DNA from: SIG603 sp964370775 | Lineage (GTDB): Bacteria > Bacillota > Clostridia > Oscillospirales > Acutalibacteraceae | DNA length: 64,000 bases | Assembly (NCBI GenBank): GCA_964370775.1 | Contig: CAYJKT010000016.1 | Location: 1 to 64,000 of the forward strand | Direction: 5' to 3' | Shown: positions 51,145 to 60,451 of the stretch, in pieces | How the letters are laid out: every line of letters begins with the position of its first letter | Numbering within the stretch: position 1 is the stretch's first letter | The notes under the pieces: generated by a model | Databases searched by the model: none | The model's input: only the letters and a program-made list of their open reading frames with translations | What the model was told of the DNA's origin: nothing | Program-made: the position numbers and the translations under genes

Positions 51145-53304
51145 TTAATTATTAATTTGTTCTTTAGGCTCTTTCATTGTTAATGCAATTCTTTTTTTCT
51201 CTACATCAACAGAAATTACCCAAACTTTTATTATATCCCCAACTTTTAGTACATCAGATGGGTGTTTGATAAACTTGTTGCTAATTTGTGTGATATGAAC
51301 CAGTCCGTCTTGATGAACACCAATATCAACAAAAGCACCAAAGTCGATAACATTACGAACAGTACCCATAAGTTCCATACCAGCTTTAAGGTCTTTCATA
51401 TCCATAATGTCGCTTCTTAAAGCGATTTTTTCAATCTCGTCACGTGGGTCTCTACCAGGTTTGCTAAGTTCTTTTAAAATATCTAACAGAGTAGGCATAC
51501 CTAATTCGCAAAGTTCAGCTAGTTTTTCTTTGCCGATTTTGTCAGCTCTTTGTTCAATTTCTGCAAGCTCTGCAACCGTAGTTTTCTTTAAATCATAACC
51601 ACATTCTGTTAGAACTCTTTTTGCATTATCATAAGATTCTGGGTGAACAGCAGTGTTATCTAGCATGTTTTTGCTCTCGCTAACACGCAAGAAACCGACA
51701 CATTGCTCAAACGCTTTAGGACCTAACTTAGGTACTTTTTTAAGCTCTGTTCTGTTTTTAAAAGCTCCGTTTTCATGTCTATAAGCGATAATGTTTTTCG
51801 CTATAGTACTGCTTATTCCAGAAATATTATTCAACAGTGACGGTGAAGCTGTGTTTAAATCTACACCAACGGTGTTAACGCAATCCTCTACCACACCGCT
51901 TAAAGCTTCGCCAAGTCTTTTTTGTGGCATGTCATGTTGATACTGTCCAACGCCTATAGATTTTGGGTCTATTTTAACAAGTTCTGCTAGTGGGTCTTGC
52001 AATCTGTGAGCGATAGACACAGCACTTCTAAGGGTTAAGTCGAACTCTGGGTATTCGTCTGCTGCAAGTTTAGAAGCAGAGTAAACAGAAGCACCAGCCT
52101 CGTTAACAACAGCGTATTCTACATTCAGATTATTATTTTTAATCAAATTATTCGCGAAAATTTCTGTCTCTTTTGATGCAGTTCCGTTGCCGATAGCAAT
52201 TAAGTCTGCGTTATGTTTTTTAATCATAGAAAGTATAGTTTGAGCAGCTTGTCTCTCTTTATTTTCTCCATGAGTAACATAAATAACAGATGTATCTAAA
52301 ACTTTTCCTGTTTCGTCAACCACTGCAACCTTACAACCTGTTCTATAACCTGGGTCAAGTCCTATGGTAGTTCTGCCTTTTACTGGAGGAGTCATAAGCA
52401 AGTTTCTTAAATTAACAGCAAAAACTTTAATAGCGCTTTCGCTTGCTGTCTCATATAATTCGTTTCTTATCTCACGCTCAATCGCTGGGAAAATAAGTCT
52501 GCTATATGCATCGATAGCTGCGTTTTTAACAAACTCGCCTGATGCGTTGTTGCTTTTAACATAAGTATTAATCAAAGAAAACTGTCCTCTAACAGGGTCT
52601 AGGTTAACGCTTGCTTTTAAGAAGCCTTCTTTTTCGCCACGCTCAATTGCTAAAACTCTGTGTCCTGCTATTTTGTTAACAGGTTGGCTGAATTCGTAGT
52701 ACATTCTGTATACAGAGTCCTCATCTTTTGCAGCTTTAGTAATGATTTCACCTTGTGCAGTTGCAACTATTCTAAGTTTCTTACGCACTTCTGCATCATC
52801 ACTTATAAGCTCGGCAATAATATCATTAGCACCTTTTAGTGCGTCTTCTGTATTTTTTACACCTTTTTCTTCATCGATATAATCAGTAGCAAGGTTCTCT
52901 GGCACTGCGTTAGTTTGCTCTAAAATAGCAAGCGCTAAAGGATCTAAGCCTTTTTCTTTTGCAACAGAAGCCCTTGTTTTTCTCTTAGGTTTAAAAGGTC
53001 TGTAAATATCTTCAATCTCTGAAAGTATTTTCGCGTGGTCAAGTGAAGTCGAAATCTCGTCTGTCATTTTTTCTTGAGCAGTGATTAATCCTCTAACTTC
53101 TTCTCTTCTTGCGTCTAAATTACGCAAATAGTTTAATCTATCATATATTTCACGGATTTGTTGGTCGTCTAGCGAACCGTGTGCTTCTTTTCTATATCTA
53201 GCAATAAATGGTATTGTGTTGCCTTGGTCGATAAGTTCTATCAAAGCGTTTAACTGCCATTCTTGCAAAGTGAACTCTGTAGCTAAAATTTGTGAGTAAC
53301 TCAT
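51145..53304 (-). CDS. tex: Tex-family RNA-binding transcriptional accessory protein
   Basis: The 719-residue nucleic-acid-binding protein has the N-terminal Tex motif EWQLNALIELIDQGNTIPFI, ARYRKEAHGSLDDQQIREI, a YqgF-like domain GLDPGYRTGCKVAVVD, two HhH motifs, and a C-terminal S1 domain (about 640-719, AFVDIGVHQDGLVHITQIS). Tex is linked to RNA turnover and gene regulation. The start is ATG 53304 (GGAG 6 bases away); the longer frame to 53364 has none. Its divergent neighbour is spoVAC. Confidence 0.95.
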   Translation of the reverse strand: MSYSQILATEFTLQEWQLNALIELIDQGNTIPFIARYRKEAHGSLDDQQIREIYDRLNYLRNLDARREEVRGLITAQEKMTDEISTSLDHAKILSEIEDIYRPFKPKRKTRASVAKEKGLDPLALAILEQTNAVPENLATDYIDEEKGVKNTEDALKGANDIIAELISDDAEVRKKLRIVATAQGEIITKAAKDEDSVYRMYYEFSQPVNKIAGHRVLAIERGEKEGFLKASVNLDPVRGQFSLINTYVKSNNASGEFVKNAAIDAYSRLIFPAIEREIRNELYETASESAIKVFAVNLRNLLMTPPVKGRTTIGLDPGYRTGCKVAVVDETGKVLDTSVIYVTHGENKERQAAQTILSMIKKHNADLIAIGNGTASKETEIFANNLIKNNNLNVEYAVVNEAGASVYSASKLAADEYPEFDLTLRSAVSIAHRLQDPLAELVKIDPKSIGVGQYQHDMPQKRLGEALSGVVEDCVNTVGVDLNTASPSLLNNISGISSTIAKNIIAYRHENGAFKNRTELKKVPKLGPKAFEQCVGFLRVSESKNMLDNTAVHPESYDNAKRVLTECGYDLKKTTVAELAEIEQRADKIGKEKLAELCELGMPTLLDILKELSKPGRDPRDEIEKIALRSDIMDMKDLKAGMELMGTVRNVIDFGAFVDIGVHQDGLVHITQISNKFIKHPSDVLKVGDIIKVWVISVDVEKKRIALTMKEPKEQINN

Positions 53305-53422
53305 ACATAACTCCATTCTTAATATTATCTTCATTATTTTATCATAATTTTTATTATATATCAAGAACCAAAGTATAATCTATTTTTCTTTGTGTAAAAT
53401 AAAATATACATGAGGTGATACG

Positions 53423-53872
53423 ATGAAATTATACACAAAAGAGGAATATTCTAAGGTAGTTAAAGAGAAATCTCCTAAATCTCCGTTGTTAAAAAACTGT
53501 TTTCTAGCGTTTATTGTAGGTGGGTTGATTTGCACTTTTGGTCAGCTTATTTTAAATATTTATTTGATGATAGGTTTATCTAAACAAGATGCAAGCACTG
53601 CTGTGTCTATCACGTTGATTTTTACATCTGCTTTTTTAACTGCGTTTGGGTTATATGACAAAATAGCAAAACATGCAGGCGCTGGAACATTAGTGCCGAT
53701 AACAGGCTTTGCAAATGCGATAGTCTCCCCAGCGCTTGAGTTTAAAAGCGAGGGTGTTATAACAGGTTTAGGAGTTAAAATTTTTGTAATATCAGGGCCT
53801 GTTTTGGTTTTCGGCATTTCGTCATCAGTTTTATACGGAATAATATATTACTTTATTTTACTTTGGGGGTGA
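53423..53872 (+). CDS. spoVAC: Stage V sporulation protein AC
   Basis: A 149-residue membrane protein of the SpoVA channel that moves dipicolinic acid into the spore and out in germination. It shows YTKEEYSKVVKEKSPKSPLLKN at the N terminus and several membrane helices with GFANAIVSPALEFKSEGVI. GAGGTG precedes the ATG. Its end is 6 bases before spoVAD. Confidence 0.94.
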   Translation: MKLYTKEEYSKVVKEKSPKSPLLKNCFLAFIVGGLICTFGQLILNIYLMIGLSKQDASTAVSITLIFTSAFLTAFGLYDKIAKHAGAGTLVPITGFANAIVSPALEFKSEGVITGLGVKIFVISGPVLVFGISSSVLYGIIYYFILLWG

Positions 53873-53878
53873 GGTTTT

Positions 53879-54883
53879 ATGAAAAGAATAGGAAAATTTA
53901 CACTTGTTACAGAGAACAAACCTAGCATAATTTCGTATGCATCTGTAGCTGGAAAAAAAGAAGCAGAAGGCCCTTTAGGTGCTGAATTCGACCAAACTAT
54001 CAGCGATTCATACTTTAATAAAGATAGTTGGGAGAAAGCAGAAAGTGAGTTTCAAATGCAAGCGATATGCCTAGCTATGTCTAAGGCGAATTTAAAAGCA
54101 GAAGATGTGAATATTATTTTGGCTGGCGATTTACTTAACCAGTGCATTGGTTCTATTTTTGGTGCAAGAGCATTGAATATTCCTTTTTTGGGGCAGTATG
54201 GTGCGTGTTCTACCATGGCGCAAACATTGTTAATGTCGAGCATTTTGGTGGATTGTGGTGCAGCTGAAAAGGCCTTAGCTGTTACTTCGTCTCATTTTTG
54301 CACTGCTGAAAGACAGTTTAGGCTACCGTTAGAATACGGAGGACAGAGAACTCCGACAGCTCAGTGGACGGCGACAGGGGCTGGGAGTATTGTGGTAGCA
54401 CAAGGAGGGGAAATACACATAAACAGACTGTGCATTGGTAAAATAGTTGACTTAGGCATATTGGATTCATCTAATATGGGTGCAGCTATGGCGCCAGCGG
54501 CGGCGAGTACTTTGTATGATTACTTTACAGATACAAAGACCACACCTAATGAATATGACTGTATATACACAGGTGATTTGGGTGTGTTAGGTTCTGAATT
54601 GATGTATGATATACTACTAAAAAACAATATAGACATTAAAGAAAAACACAAGGATTGTGGAGTGTTATTATATAATATTAAGGAGCAAGATGTGCACTCA
54701 GGAGCGTCTGGCTGTGGGTGCAGTGCAACAGTGTTGTGCTCACATATATTAAATCAAATGGAAAAAGGTGTGCAAAAGCGAATATTATTTTGCGCAACAG
54801 GTGCTTTGATGTCGCCTACTTCTTCGCAACAAGGGGAGAGTATACCTTCGATTTGTCATGTAGTAGAGCTAATAAAAGAGTAA
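53879..54883 (+). CDS. spoVAD: Stage V sporulation protein AD
   Basis: The 334-residue cytoplasmic/inner-face protein has a thiolase-like fold and binds dipicolinic acid. It contains AEGPLGAEFDQ, AGDLLNQCIGSIFGARAL, GACSTMAQTLL and HSGASGCGCSA. Its start overlaps nothing and follows GAGG. No spoVAE or spoVAB follows, so only C and D are present in this window. Confidence 0.95.
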   Translation: MKRIGKFTLVTENKPSIISYASVAGKKEAEGPLGAEFDQTISDSYFNKDSWEKAESEFQMQAICLAMSKANLKAEDVNIILAGDLLNQCIGSIFGARALNIPFLGQYGACSTMAQTLLMSSILVDCGAAEKALAVTSSHFCTAERQFRLPLEYGGQRTPTAQWTATGAGSIVVAQGGEIHINRLCIGKIVDLGILDSSNMGAAMAPAAASTLYDYFTDTKTTPNEYDCIYTGDLGVLGSELMYDILLKNNIDIKEKHKDCGVLLYNIKEQDVHSGASGCGCSATVLCSHILNQMEKGVQKRILFCATGALMSPTSSQQGESIPSICHVVELIKE

Positions 54884-55284
54884 AAATATGGTGTAAAAAC
54901 ATAAAATTTGTAGTGTTTGTACCGTGAGAATTTGTTTACTTTAAAGATGTATTAATGAAGTGAAAGTATAACGTTATTAAATTATGTTATAAATTAATTT
55001 TGATTGCTAAGTTATTATTTTATTCATAAAATTATAAACAAACAATGTACAAAAATATAATAATTTAACGTATAATATTTTCTGTGATATTTTTATGAAA
55101 ATTTATGCATTTTTATTCATTAAAATAAGAAAAATATCTTGATTTTATTTTAATTATCTGTTACTATTAAATGAAGAAAGTGCGTTTTTGTTTTCTAATA
55201 GTTAAATTGTTATTTAAAACGTTCTTTTATTTTATAATACAATACCGTAAACGGTATGCTTCTTGCTGAAAGGAAGGACATATA
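54884..55284. other. AT-rich intergenic stretch upstream of the stress operon
   Basis: No gene seen. It holds TTCATAA (55023-55029), TTATGAA (55093-55099) and TTTATTCATTAAA, like the repeats before the surface-protein gene, a TATAAT (55233-55238) with weak -35, and the ACCGTAAACGGT palindrome just before the start of the response regulator. Confidence 0.45.
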
Positions 55285-55968
55285 ATGGCAAAAATTTTAA
55301 TAGTGGACGACGACAAGAATATATGCGAATTACTGAGACTATATATTGAAAAAGAAGGTTTTGAGACAGCGATAGCTAACGACGGTAAAATTGCTGTAAG
55401 CTATTTTCACTCATTTGCACCTGATTTAATATTGCTAGACATAATGTTACCAGAGCTTGACGGATGGCAAGTTTGTAGAGAGATTAGAAAAACATCTAAT
55501 TGCCCTATCATTATGCTAACTGCAAAAGGTGAAGTTTTTGACAGAGTTTTAGGTTTGGAGCTTGGTGCTGATGACTATGTTATCAAACCTTTTGAGTCAA
55601 AAGAAATTGTTGCTAGAATTAATGCAGTTTTAAGAAGAATAGGCAAAGAGGAAGAAGCACCTAAAAAAGATGTTAGCTATGAGAACTTGTCTATCAACTT
55701 AACAACTTACGAGCTAAAAGTTAACGGTGAACCTATAGATACACCTCCTAAAGAGATGGAACTTATTTTCCACTTAGCATGCAATCCTAACAGAGTTTTC
55801 ACAAGAGATCAATTGCTTGATGAAGTTTGGGGATTTGACTATTATGGTGATAGCCGTACAGTTGACGTTCACGTTAAGAGATTAAGAGAAAAACTTGAAG
55901 GTGTTTCTACAAAATGGGCACTTAAAACAGTTTGGGGCGTTGGTTATAAATTTGAAGTTAAAGAGTAA
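55285..55968 (+). CDS. OmpR-family response regulator
   Basis: The 227-residue regulator has a receiver domain with D9/D10 and phospho-acceptor D52 (LLDIML), K101 (VIKPF), and a winged-helix DNA-binding domain containing FTRDQLLDEVWGFDYYGDSRTVDVHVKRLREKLE. It is 18 bases before a histidine kinase gene, then HtrA, the arrangement of the CssRS-HtrA system of Bacillus. It probably controls envelope-quality genes. Confidence 0.94.
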   Translation: MAKILIVDDDKNICELLRLYIEKEGFETAIANDGKIAVSYFHSFAPDLILLDIMLPELDGWQVCREIRKTSNCPIIMLTAKGEVFDRVLGLELGADDYVIKPFESKEIVARINAVLRRIGKEEEAPKKDVSYENLSINLTTYELKVNGEPIDTPPKEMELIFHLACNPNRVFTRDQLLDEVWGFDYYGDSRTVDVHVKRLREKLEGVSTKWALKTVWGVGYKFEVKE

Positions 55969-55986
55969 CATAAAACAGGTGATTTA

Positions 55987-57507
55987 ATGAAAAAATCCTT
56001 ATTTAGAAGATACTTATTTATTACAATGAGTGTTGTTCTTATAAGCTATACTGTATTTGTTAGTTTGATAATGATGTTTTTAACAGATAATTATTATAGA
56101 GAGCAAAGAGAGTTGCTATTTAGTGGTGCTGTTTCTATATCTAATTTTACATCTAAGTACACAGATTATAACTCCAATATAGAGGACTTTGTACTTAATG
56201 GAGACAGCATGGAAGCTTTCTTAGACACTTTCTCTCGTAATATTGACTCTGACATGATAGTTACCAATTTAGAGGGAGAAGTTTTGATAGGTGCATTCCC
56301 AAACAGTGGTTTGACTATCGAAAATTTTCCAAGTGTAGACGAAAACATTATTCAAGAAATCAGAGAAAACCATTATGAAGAAAGAGGAACATTTCAAGAT
56401 GTATATTCTAATGAAAGATATACTGTTGGAGTTCCTTTAATAATTAAAGGCGAAGATGGATCCGATTATTTAGCTGGAGCCGTTTTTGCCTCAACTGATT
56501 TTTATACAGGTATAGAATACATAAGTTCAATGGTTCAAATATTCCTTTTAGCGGCAGTTGCAACACTTGCAGTAACTTTTGTTATTGTGTGGGTATTTAC
56601 CTATAGAATGGTGCGACCTCTTAGAGATATGTCTGTTGCGACTAAGAAATTTGCAAGAGGCGAATTTACAGCGAGAGTAAGTATTGACAGCAATGATGAA
56701 ATTGGTGAGCTTGCGTTGGCTTTTAACAACATGGCAAATTCACTTGCAAATAGCGAGGGTATGAGAAGAAGTTTTATTGCGAATGTTTCTCACGAACTTA
56801 AAACTCCTATGACATCAATTGGTGGTTTCATTGATGGAATTTTGGACGGAACAATTCCACCATCAAAACATCAACATTATTTATCCATTGTGTCTGAGGA
56901 GACAAGAAGACTTGCAAGGCTTGTAAAATCTATGCTAGATTTATCAAGAATTGATAGTGGTGAGGTGAACCTAACGCCTACACTTTTTGATATTTCAGAA
57001 ACTTTGGGCATGATATTATTAACTTATGAAGATAAAATATATCAAAAAAACTTAGAGATTACTGGGTTTGATGATATTTATCCTTGTGATGTTAAAGGCG
57101 ACAAAGACTTGCTTCATCAGGTTATATACAACTTGATTGAAAATGCAGTTAAGTTTACAAATGATAATGGAACTATCACTTTTTCTATTAAAGAGACTGC
57201 AACAAGGGTTACTGTTTCTGTTGAAAACACAGGAGCCGGAATTGATGCAGAGGACTTACCAATGATATTTGATAAGTTCTATAAAACAGATAAAAGCAGA
57301 AGTCACGATAAACACGGTTTAGGCTTAGGTCTATACTTAGTCAGAACAATAATTCAGCTCCACGGTGGAGACATAGTAGCTACTTCTGAAAAAGATGTAA
57401 GCACTAAATTTGAATTCTATATACCAAAAACTGATATAACAGAAAAAGATGTTGATTTACTTAACTTAAGTAAAGAAGCAGAAATTGATGTTATAGATGT
57501 AGACTGA
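55987..57507 (+). CDS. Sensor histidine kinase
   Basis: The 506-residue kinase has membrane helices at about 10-33 and 181-206, an extracytoplasmic sensor of about 145 residues (double-PAS/CHASE-like, with LEGEVLIGAFPNSG), a HAMP domain (206-258), a HisKA motif ANVSHELKTPMTSIGG (H269) and an ATP-binding domain with NLIENAVKFTND and HGLGLGLYLVRT. All kinase motifs look intact. It should phosphorylate the regulator upstream. Confidence 0.94.
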   Translation: MKKSLFRRYLFITMSVVLISYTVFVSLIMMFLTDNYYREQRELLFSGAVSISNFTSKYTDYNSNIEDFVLNGDSMEAFLDTFSRNIDSDMIVTNLEGEVLIGAFPNSGLTIENFPSVDENIIQEIRENHYEERGTFQDVYSNERYTVGVPLIIKGEDGSDYLAGAVFASTDFYTGIEYISSMVQIFLLAAVATLAVTFVIVWVFTYRMVRPLRDMSVATKKFARGEFTARVSIDSNDEIGELALAFNNMANSLANSEGMRRSFIANVSHELKTPMTSIGGFIDGILDGTIPPSKHQHYLSIVSEETRRLARLVKSMLDLSRIDSGEVNLTPTLFDISETLGMILLTYEDKIYQKNLEITGFDDIYPCDVKGDKDLLHQVIYNLIENAVKFTNDNGTITFSIKETATRVTVSVENTGAGIDAEDLPMIFDKFYKTDKSRSHDKHGLGLGLYLVRTIIQLHGGDIVATSEKDVSTKFEFYIPKTDITEKDVDLLNLSKEAEIDVIDVD

Positions 57508-57524
57508 TATGAAAGGGTGATTAT

Positions 57525-59387
57525 TTGGACAAATTTGATAACAACATAATCGATGAGACTTTAAACAATGATGCAAACAATAGCTCTAACGAGAATGAAA
57601 ATATAGAGGAAAAAGATAACACTACTTTCGAAAATATCTCTAGCGATAAACAAGATTTATCAGAGAAAAACGATAATTATTATACCCAGTCTGCTCCAAA
57701 TAATTGGACAGTTAACAACACACAAGCTACTGACAGTCTTGAAGATAAATCAGCTACAGTGGCAGCGAATTATACTAATGTACCAAATATGAATGCTGAG
57801 CCACAAGCAAATGTGCCTCAGCAAGCTAGTGTGTATGGGTATGTAAACCCACAAGTTAGCATACCACAAACAAATACACAGTATTATCCTCCAACACAGC
57901 AGTATAATGCTCCAAACTATAATGTTAACAACCAACAAGTTACACCGTCACAGTATCCGCAAAATGGCGTGCCGATGTATCCTAATGGTAATCAAGTACC
58001 ACAAAACACAGGATACAATCCTAATCAACCATATTATCCTCCTTATAATCAAGGCAATAATATGAATGGCAATGTTCCGTACTCATACAAGGAGCGACCA
58101 AGAAAACAAAGATTGAATACAGGCGTTAAAATATTTATTTTTGTTATATGTGCAGTGGCGGTAATATCTGTTTTAGGGCTAGTAATAGGTTTAACAACTT
58201 ACCAAATTGTTCCGTCAAATTATTATGATGATGACGGAGATATCGCAGAGCCTTATACTGACTCGGACGACTACTCAAGCGATGATGAAGACGAAGAAGA
58301 AGATTACGACGGTTTTGCACTCCCACCTGAGATAGATGAAGATGAGCTTGAAGTATATGACGAAGAATTAGTTCTGCCAGATATTGATGTAGAAAGCTAT
58401 GGTAGCGGAATAGTTCTTAATTCAAAGCCAGCTACAGCAGAGCTAGAACCGTCAGAAGTATACGAGAAAGTTATAGTTTCAACTGTAACGGTTGAAGCAA
58501 AAGTACCTTATGATATAGACGGCGAAACATATTATGAAGATAGTGTAGGTACTGGAATTGTTGTAACAAGTGACGGATTTATGCTTACAAATGGGCATGT
58601 TATAGGGTACTCAAGAACTGCTGTTGTCACAATCACAACGCATGACGGTACTAGGTACCCAGCTGTTGTGGTAGGATATGACAAAGGAACTGACTTAGCT
58701 ATTTTAAAAGCAGAAGACCACGGTTTTACTCCAGCTGAATTTGGAAGTTCTGATGAACTGAAAATGGGTGAGTGGGTAATCGCTATTGGAAACCCAGGTG
58801 GAAGTAGTTTTTCTGGCTCATTAACAAGAGGTGTTGTGTCTGGTTTTGACAGAAGTGTAGGTTATGTTTCTGACGAAACAATTCCGTACATTCAAACTGA
58901 TGCAGCGATAAACCCAGGTAACTCTGGCGGCCCACTTGTGAATATGTATGGGCAAGTTATTGGGATTAACACAGCTAAAATTGTTGCAGATGATTACGAG
59001 GGAATGGGTTTTGCGATTCCGACAAGTGATGCGAAATCTATAATCGATGAACTGCTTGACAAAGGTTACGTTGGTGGTAGAGTTCGTTTAGGCATACTAG
59101 CAAGAGCGGTTGGTGCTGATGAGTACTATACATCTGGCTTACCTGTTGGAATTGAGATTGTTGAGATTGACCCTGACAGCAGTTTTGCTAACACAGAAGT
59201 TGAGGTAAATGACGTTATTGTATCTATAGATTTTGAAGAAGTTTATGATTTAACGATGTTGTCTGAAAGATTTTTAAGCTATTCACCAGGTGACACGGTA
59301 ACGGTTGAAATATATAGACCGTCTACAGAAGAAACCTTGTATGTAGATGTTGTATTGCTTGAAGACAAAGGTGAAACACAAGATTAA
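57525..59387 (+). CDS. htrA: Membrane-anchored HtrA/DegP-type serine protease
   Basis: The 620-residue protease has an unusually long cytoplasmic N-terminal tail (1-200), Gln/Asn/Pro/Tyr-rich in its second half, a membrane helix (about 203-224), an acidic linker, a trypsin-like domain with H358 (TNGHVIG), D390 (GTDLAI) and S467 (NPGNSGGPL), and a C-terminal PDZ domain (about 520-612). It degrades or refolds damaged exported proteins at the outer face. The start is TTG 57525, supported by AAAGGGTG 7 bases ahead. It is third in an operon with a two-component system. Confidence 0.93.
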   Translation: MDKFDNNIIDETLNNDANNSSNENENIEEKDNTTFENISSDKQDLSEKNDNYYTQSAPNNWTVNNTQATDSLEDKSATVAANYTNVPNMNAEPQANVPQQASVYGYVNPQVSIPQTNTQYYPPTQQYNAPNYNVNNQQVTPSQYPQNGVPMYPNGNQVPQNTGYNPNQPYYPPYNQGNNMNGNVPYSYKERPRKQRLNTGVKIFIFVICAVAVISVLGLVIGLTTYQIVPSNYYDDDGDIAEPYTDSDDYSSDDEDEEEDYDGFALPPEIDEDELEVYDEELVLPDIDVESYGSGIVLNSKPATAELEPSEVYEKVIVSTVTVEAKVPYDIDGETYYEDSVGTGIVVTSDGFMLTNGHVIGYSRTAVVTITTHDGTRYPAVVVGYDKGTDLAILKAEDHGFTPAEFGSSDELKMGEWVIAIGNPGGSSFSGSLTRGVVSGFDRSVGYVSDETIPYIQTDAAINPGNSGGPLVNMYGQVIGINTAKIVADDYEGMGFAIPTSDAKSIIDELLDKGYVGGRVRLGILARAVGADEYYTSGLPVGIEIVEIDPDSSFANTEVEVNDVIVSIDFEEVYDLTMLSERFLSYSPGDTVTVEIYRPSTEETLYVDVVLLEDKGETQD

Positions 59388-59463
59388 CGAGACAGCGAGT
59401 TTGTTTAGGCAAATTCGCTGTAGCTATAGATATAAAAGAAATGAATAGAAAAAGAGGATAAAA

Positions 59464-60300
59464 ATGATAAAGACATTCGTAGGTGGAATACTAGTTGGTA
59501 TGGCTAACATAATCCCAGGTGTTAGTGGTGGTACCATGATGGTTATTCTTGGGCTATTTACAAAAGTTATGGACGCTATAAGTGGATTATTCACTAAAGA
59601 CTTAAAAAAACTAAAAAGCAACTTAATTTTTCTCGGGATTTTAGGTGTGGGTGCAGTTGTAGGTTTAGTGCTTTTTGCAAACTTGTTAGAGATACTTTTT
59701 GCTTACGCTCCAACTCAAACACTTTTTGCATTTGTTGGTATGGTTGTACTTTCAATTCCGTCATTAAAGAAAAAAGAGATGAAAGACGACAAGTTCAAAC
59801 CTATTCCATTTATACTTGCATGTGCGTTGATATTTACAATAACATTTATCGCACCTGAGGAAACAGAACAAGTTGTGACAAATTTTCCAGCAATAACTGC
59901 TATGTATTTAATAGGAATGTTCTTTTTAGGAATTCTAGCTGGTGGCGCAATGTTTATTCCTGGTGTCAGCGGTAGCATGTTAATGTTAATCATTGGTCAA
60001 TATTATCTATTCAAATCTTTGGTAGCAGAGGTAACAAGTTTTAGAGTAGAAGTGCTAGTACCATTAATGGCTATTGGTGTAGGAATTGTGGCAGGAGTAG
60101 TTTTAAGTTCAAAACTTATGAGCGTATGCCTCGAAAAATTCCATGCTGGAACTATGAATTTTATTATGGGACTGATAGTATCAAGCAGTATAGCGTTAAT
60201 ACCATTTAATGCAACGTATGACATAGTAACGATTTTAACTAGTATACTAGCACTTGTAATCGGTGGTGCAATAGTTTGGTTAATTGAAAAATTTGCTTAA
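59464..60300 (+). CDS. popT: DUF368/PopT-family polyprenyl-phosphate transporter
   Basis: A 278-residue protein with about 8 helices; the repeated motif ANIIPGVSGGTMM (17-29) and GAMFIPGVSGSMLM mark the DUF368 family. Members were recently shown to move undecaprenyl phosphate back across the membrane, needed for wall synthesis. It follows HtrA by 76 bases; no terminator lies between, so it may be part of the same transcript. Start supported by GAGGATAAA. Confidence 0.88.
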   Translation: MIKTFVGGILVGMANIIPGVSGGTMMVILGLFTKVMDAISGLFTKDLKKLKSNLIFLGILGVGAVVGLVLFANLLEILFAYAPTQTLFAFVGMVVLSIPSLKKKEMKDDKFKPIPFILACALIFTITFIAPEETEQVVTNFPAITAMYLIGMFFLGILAGGAMFIPGVSGSMLMLIIGQYYLFKSLVAEVTSFRVEVLVPLMAIGVGIVAGVVLSSKLMSVCLEKFHAGTMNFIMGLIVSSSIALIPFNATYDIVTILTSILALVIGGAIVWLIEKFA

Positions 60301-60307
60301 TAAAAAT

Positions 60308-60344
60308 AGGGGCGATAGGTAAAACAAAGTACTTATCGTCCTTT
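60308..60344 (+). terminator. Hairpin terminator of popT
   Basis: AGGGGCGATA and TATCGTCCT can pair (one mismatch), with CTTTAATTTATTTTTT following. Confidence 0.55.
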
Positions 60345-60451
60345 AATTTATTTTTTCACTATTTTATGTTTTTGCACTTGTTATATATGGTGAAATATGA
60401 TATTATTATCGTAATAACAAGCAAATAACTGAGGGGTATTAATTATAGAAT

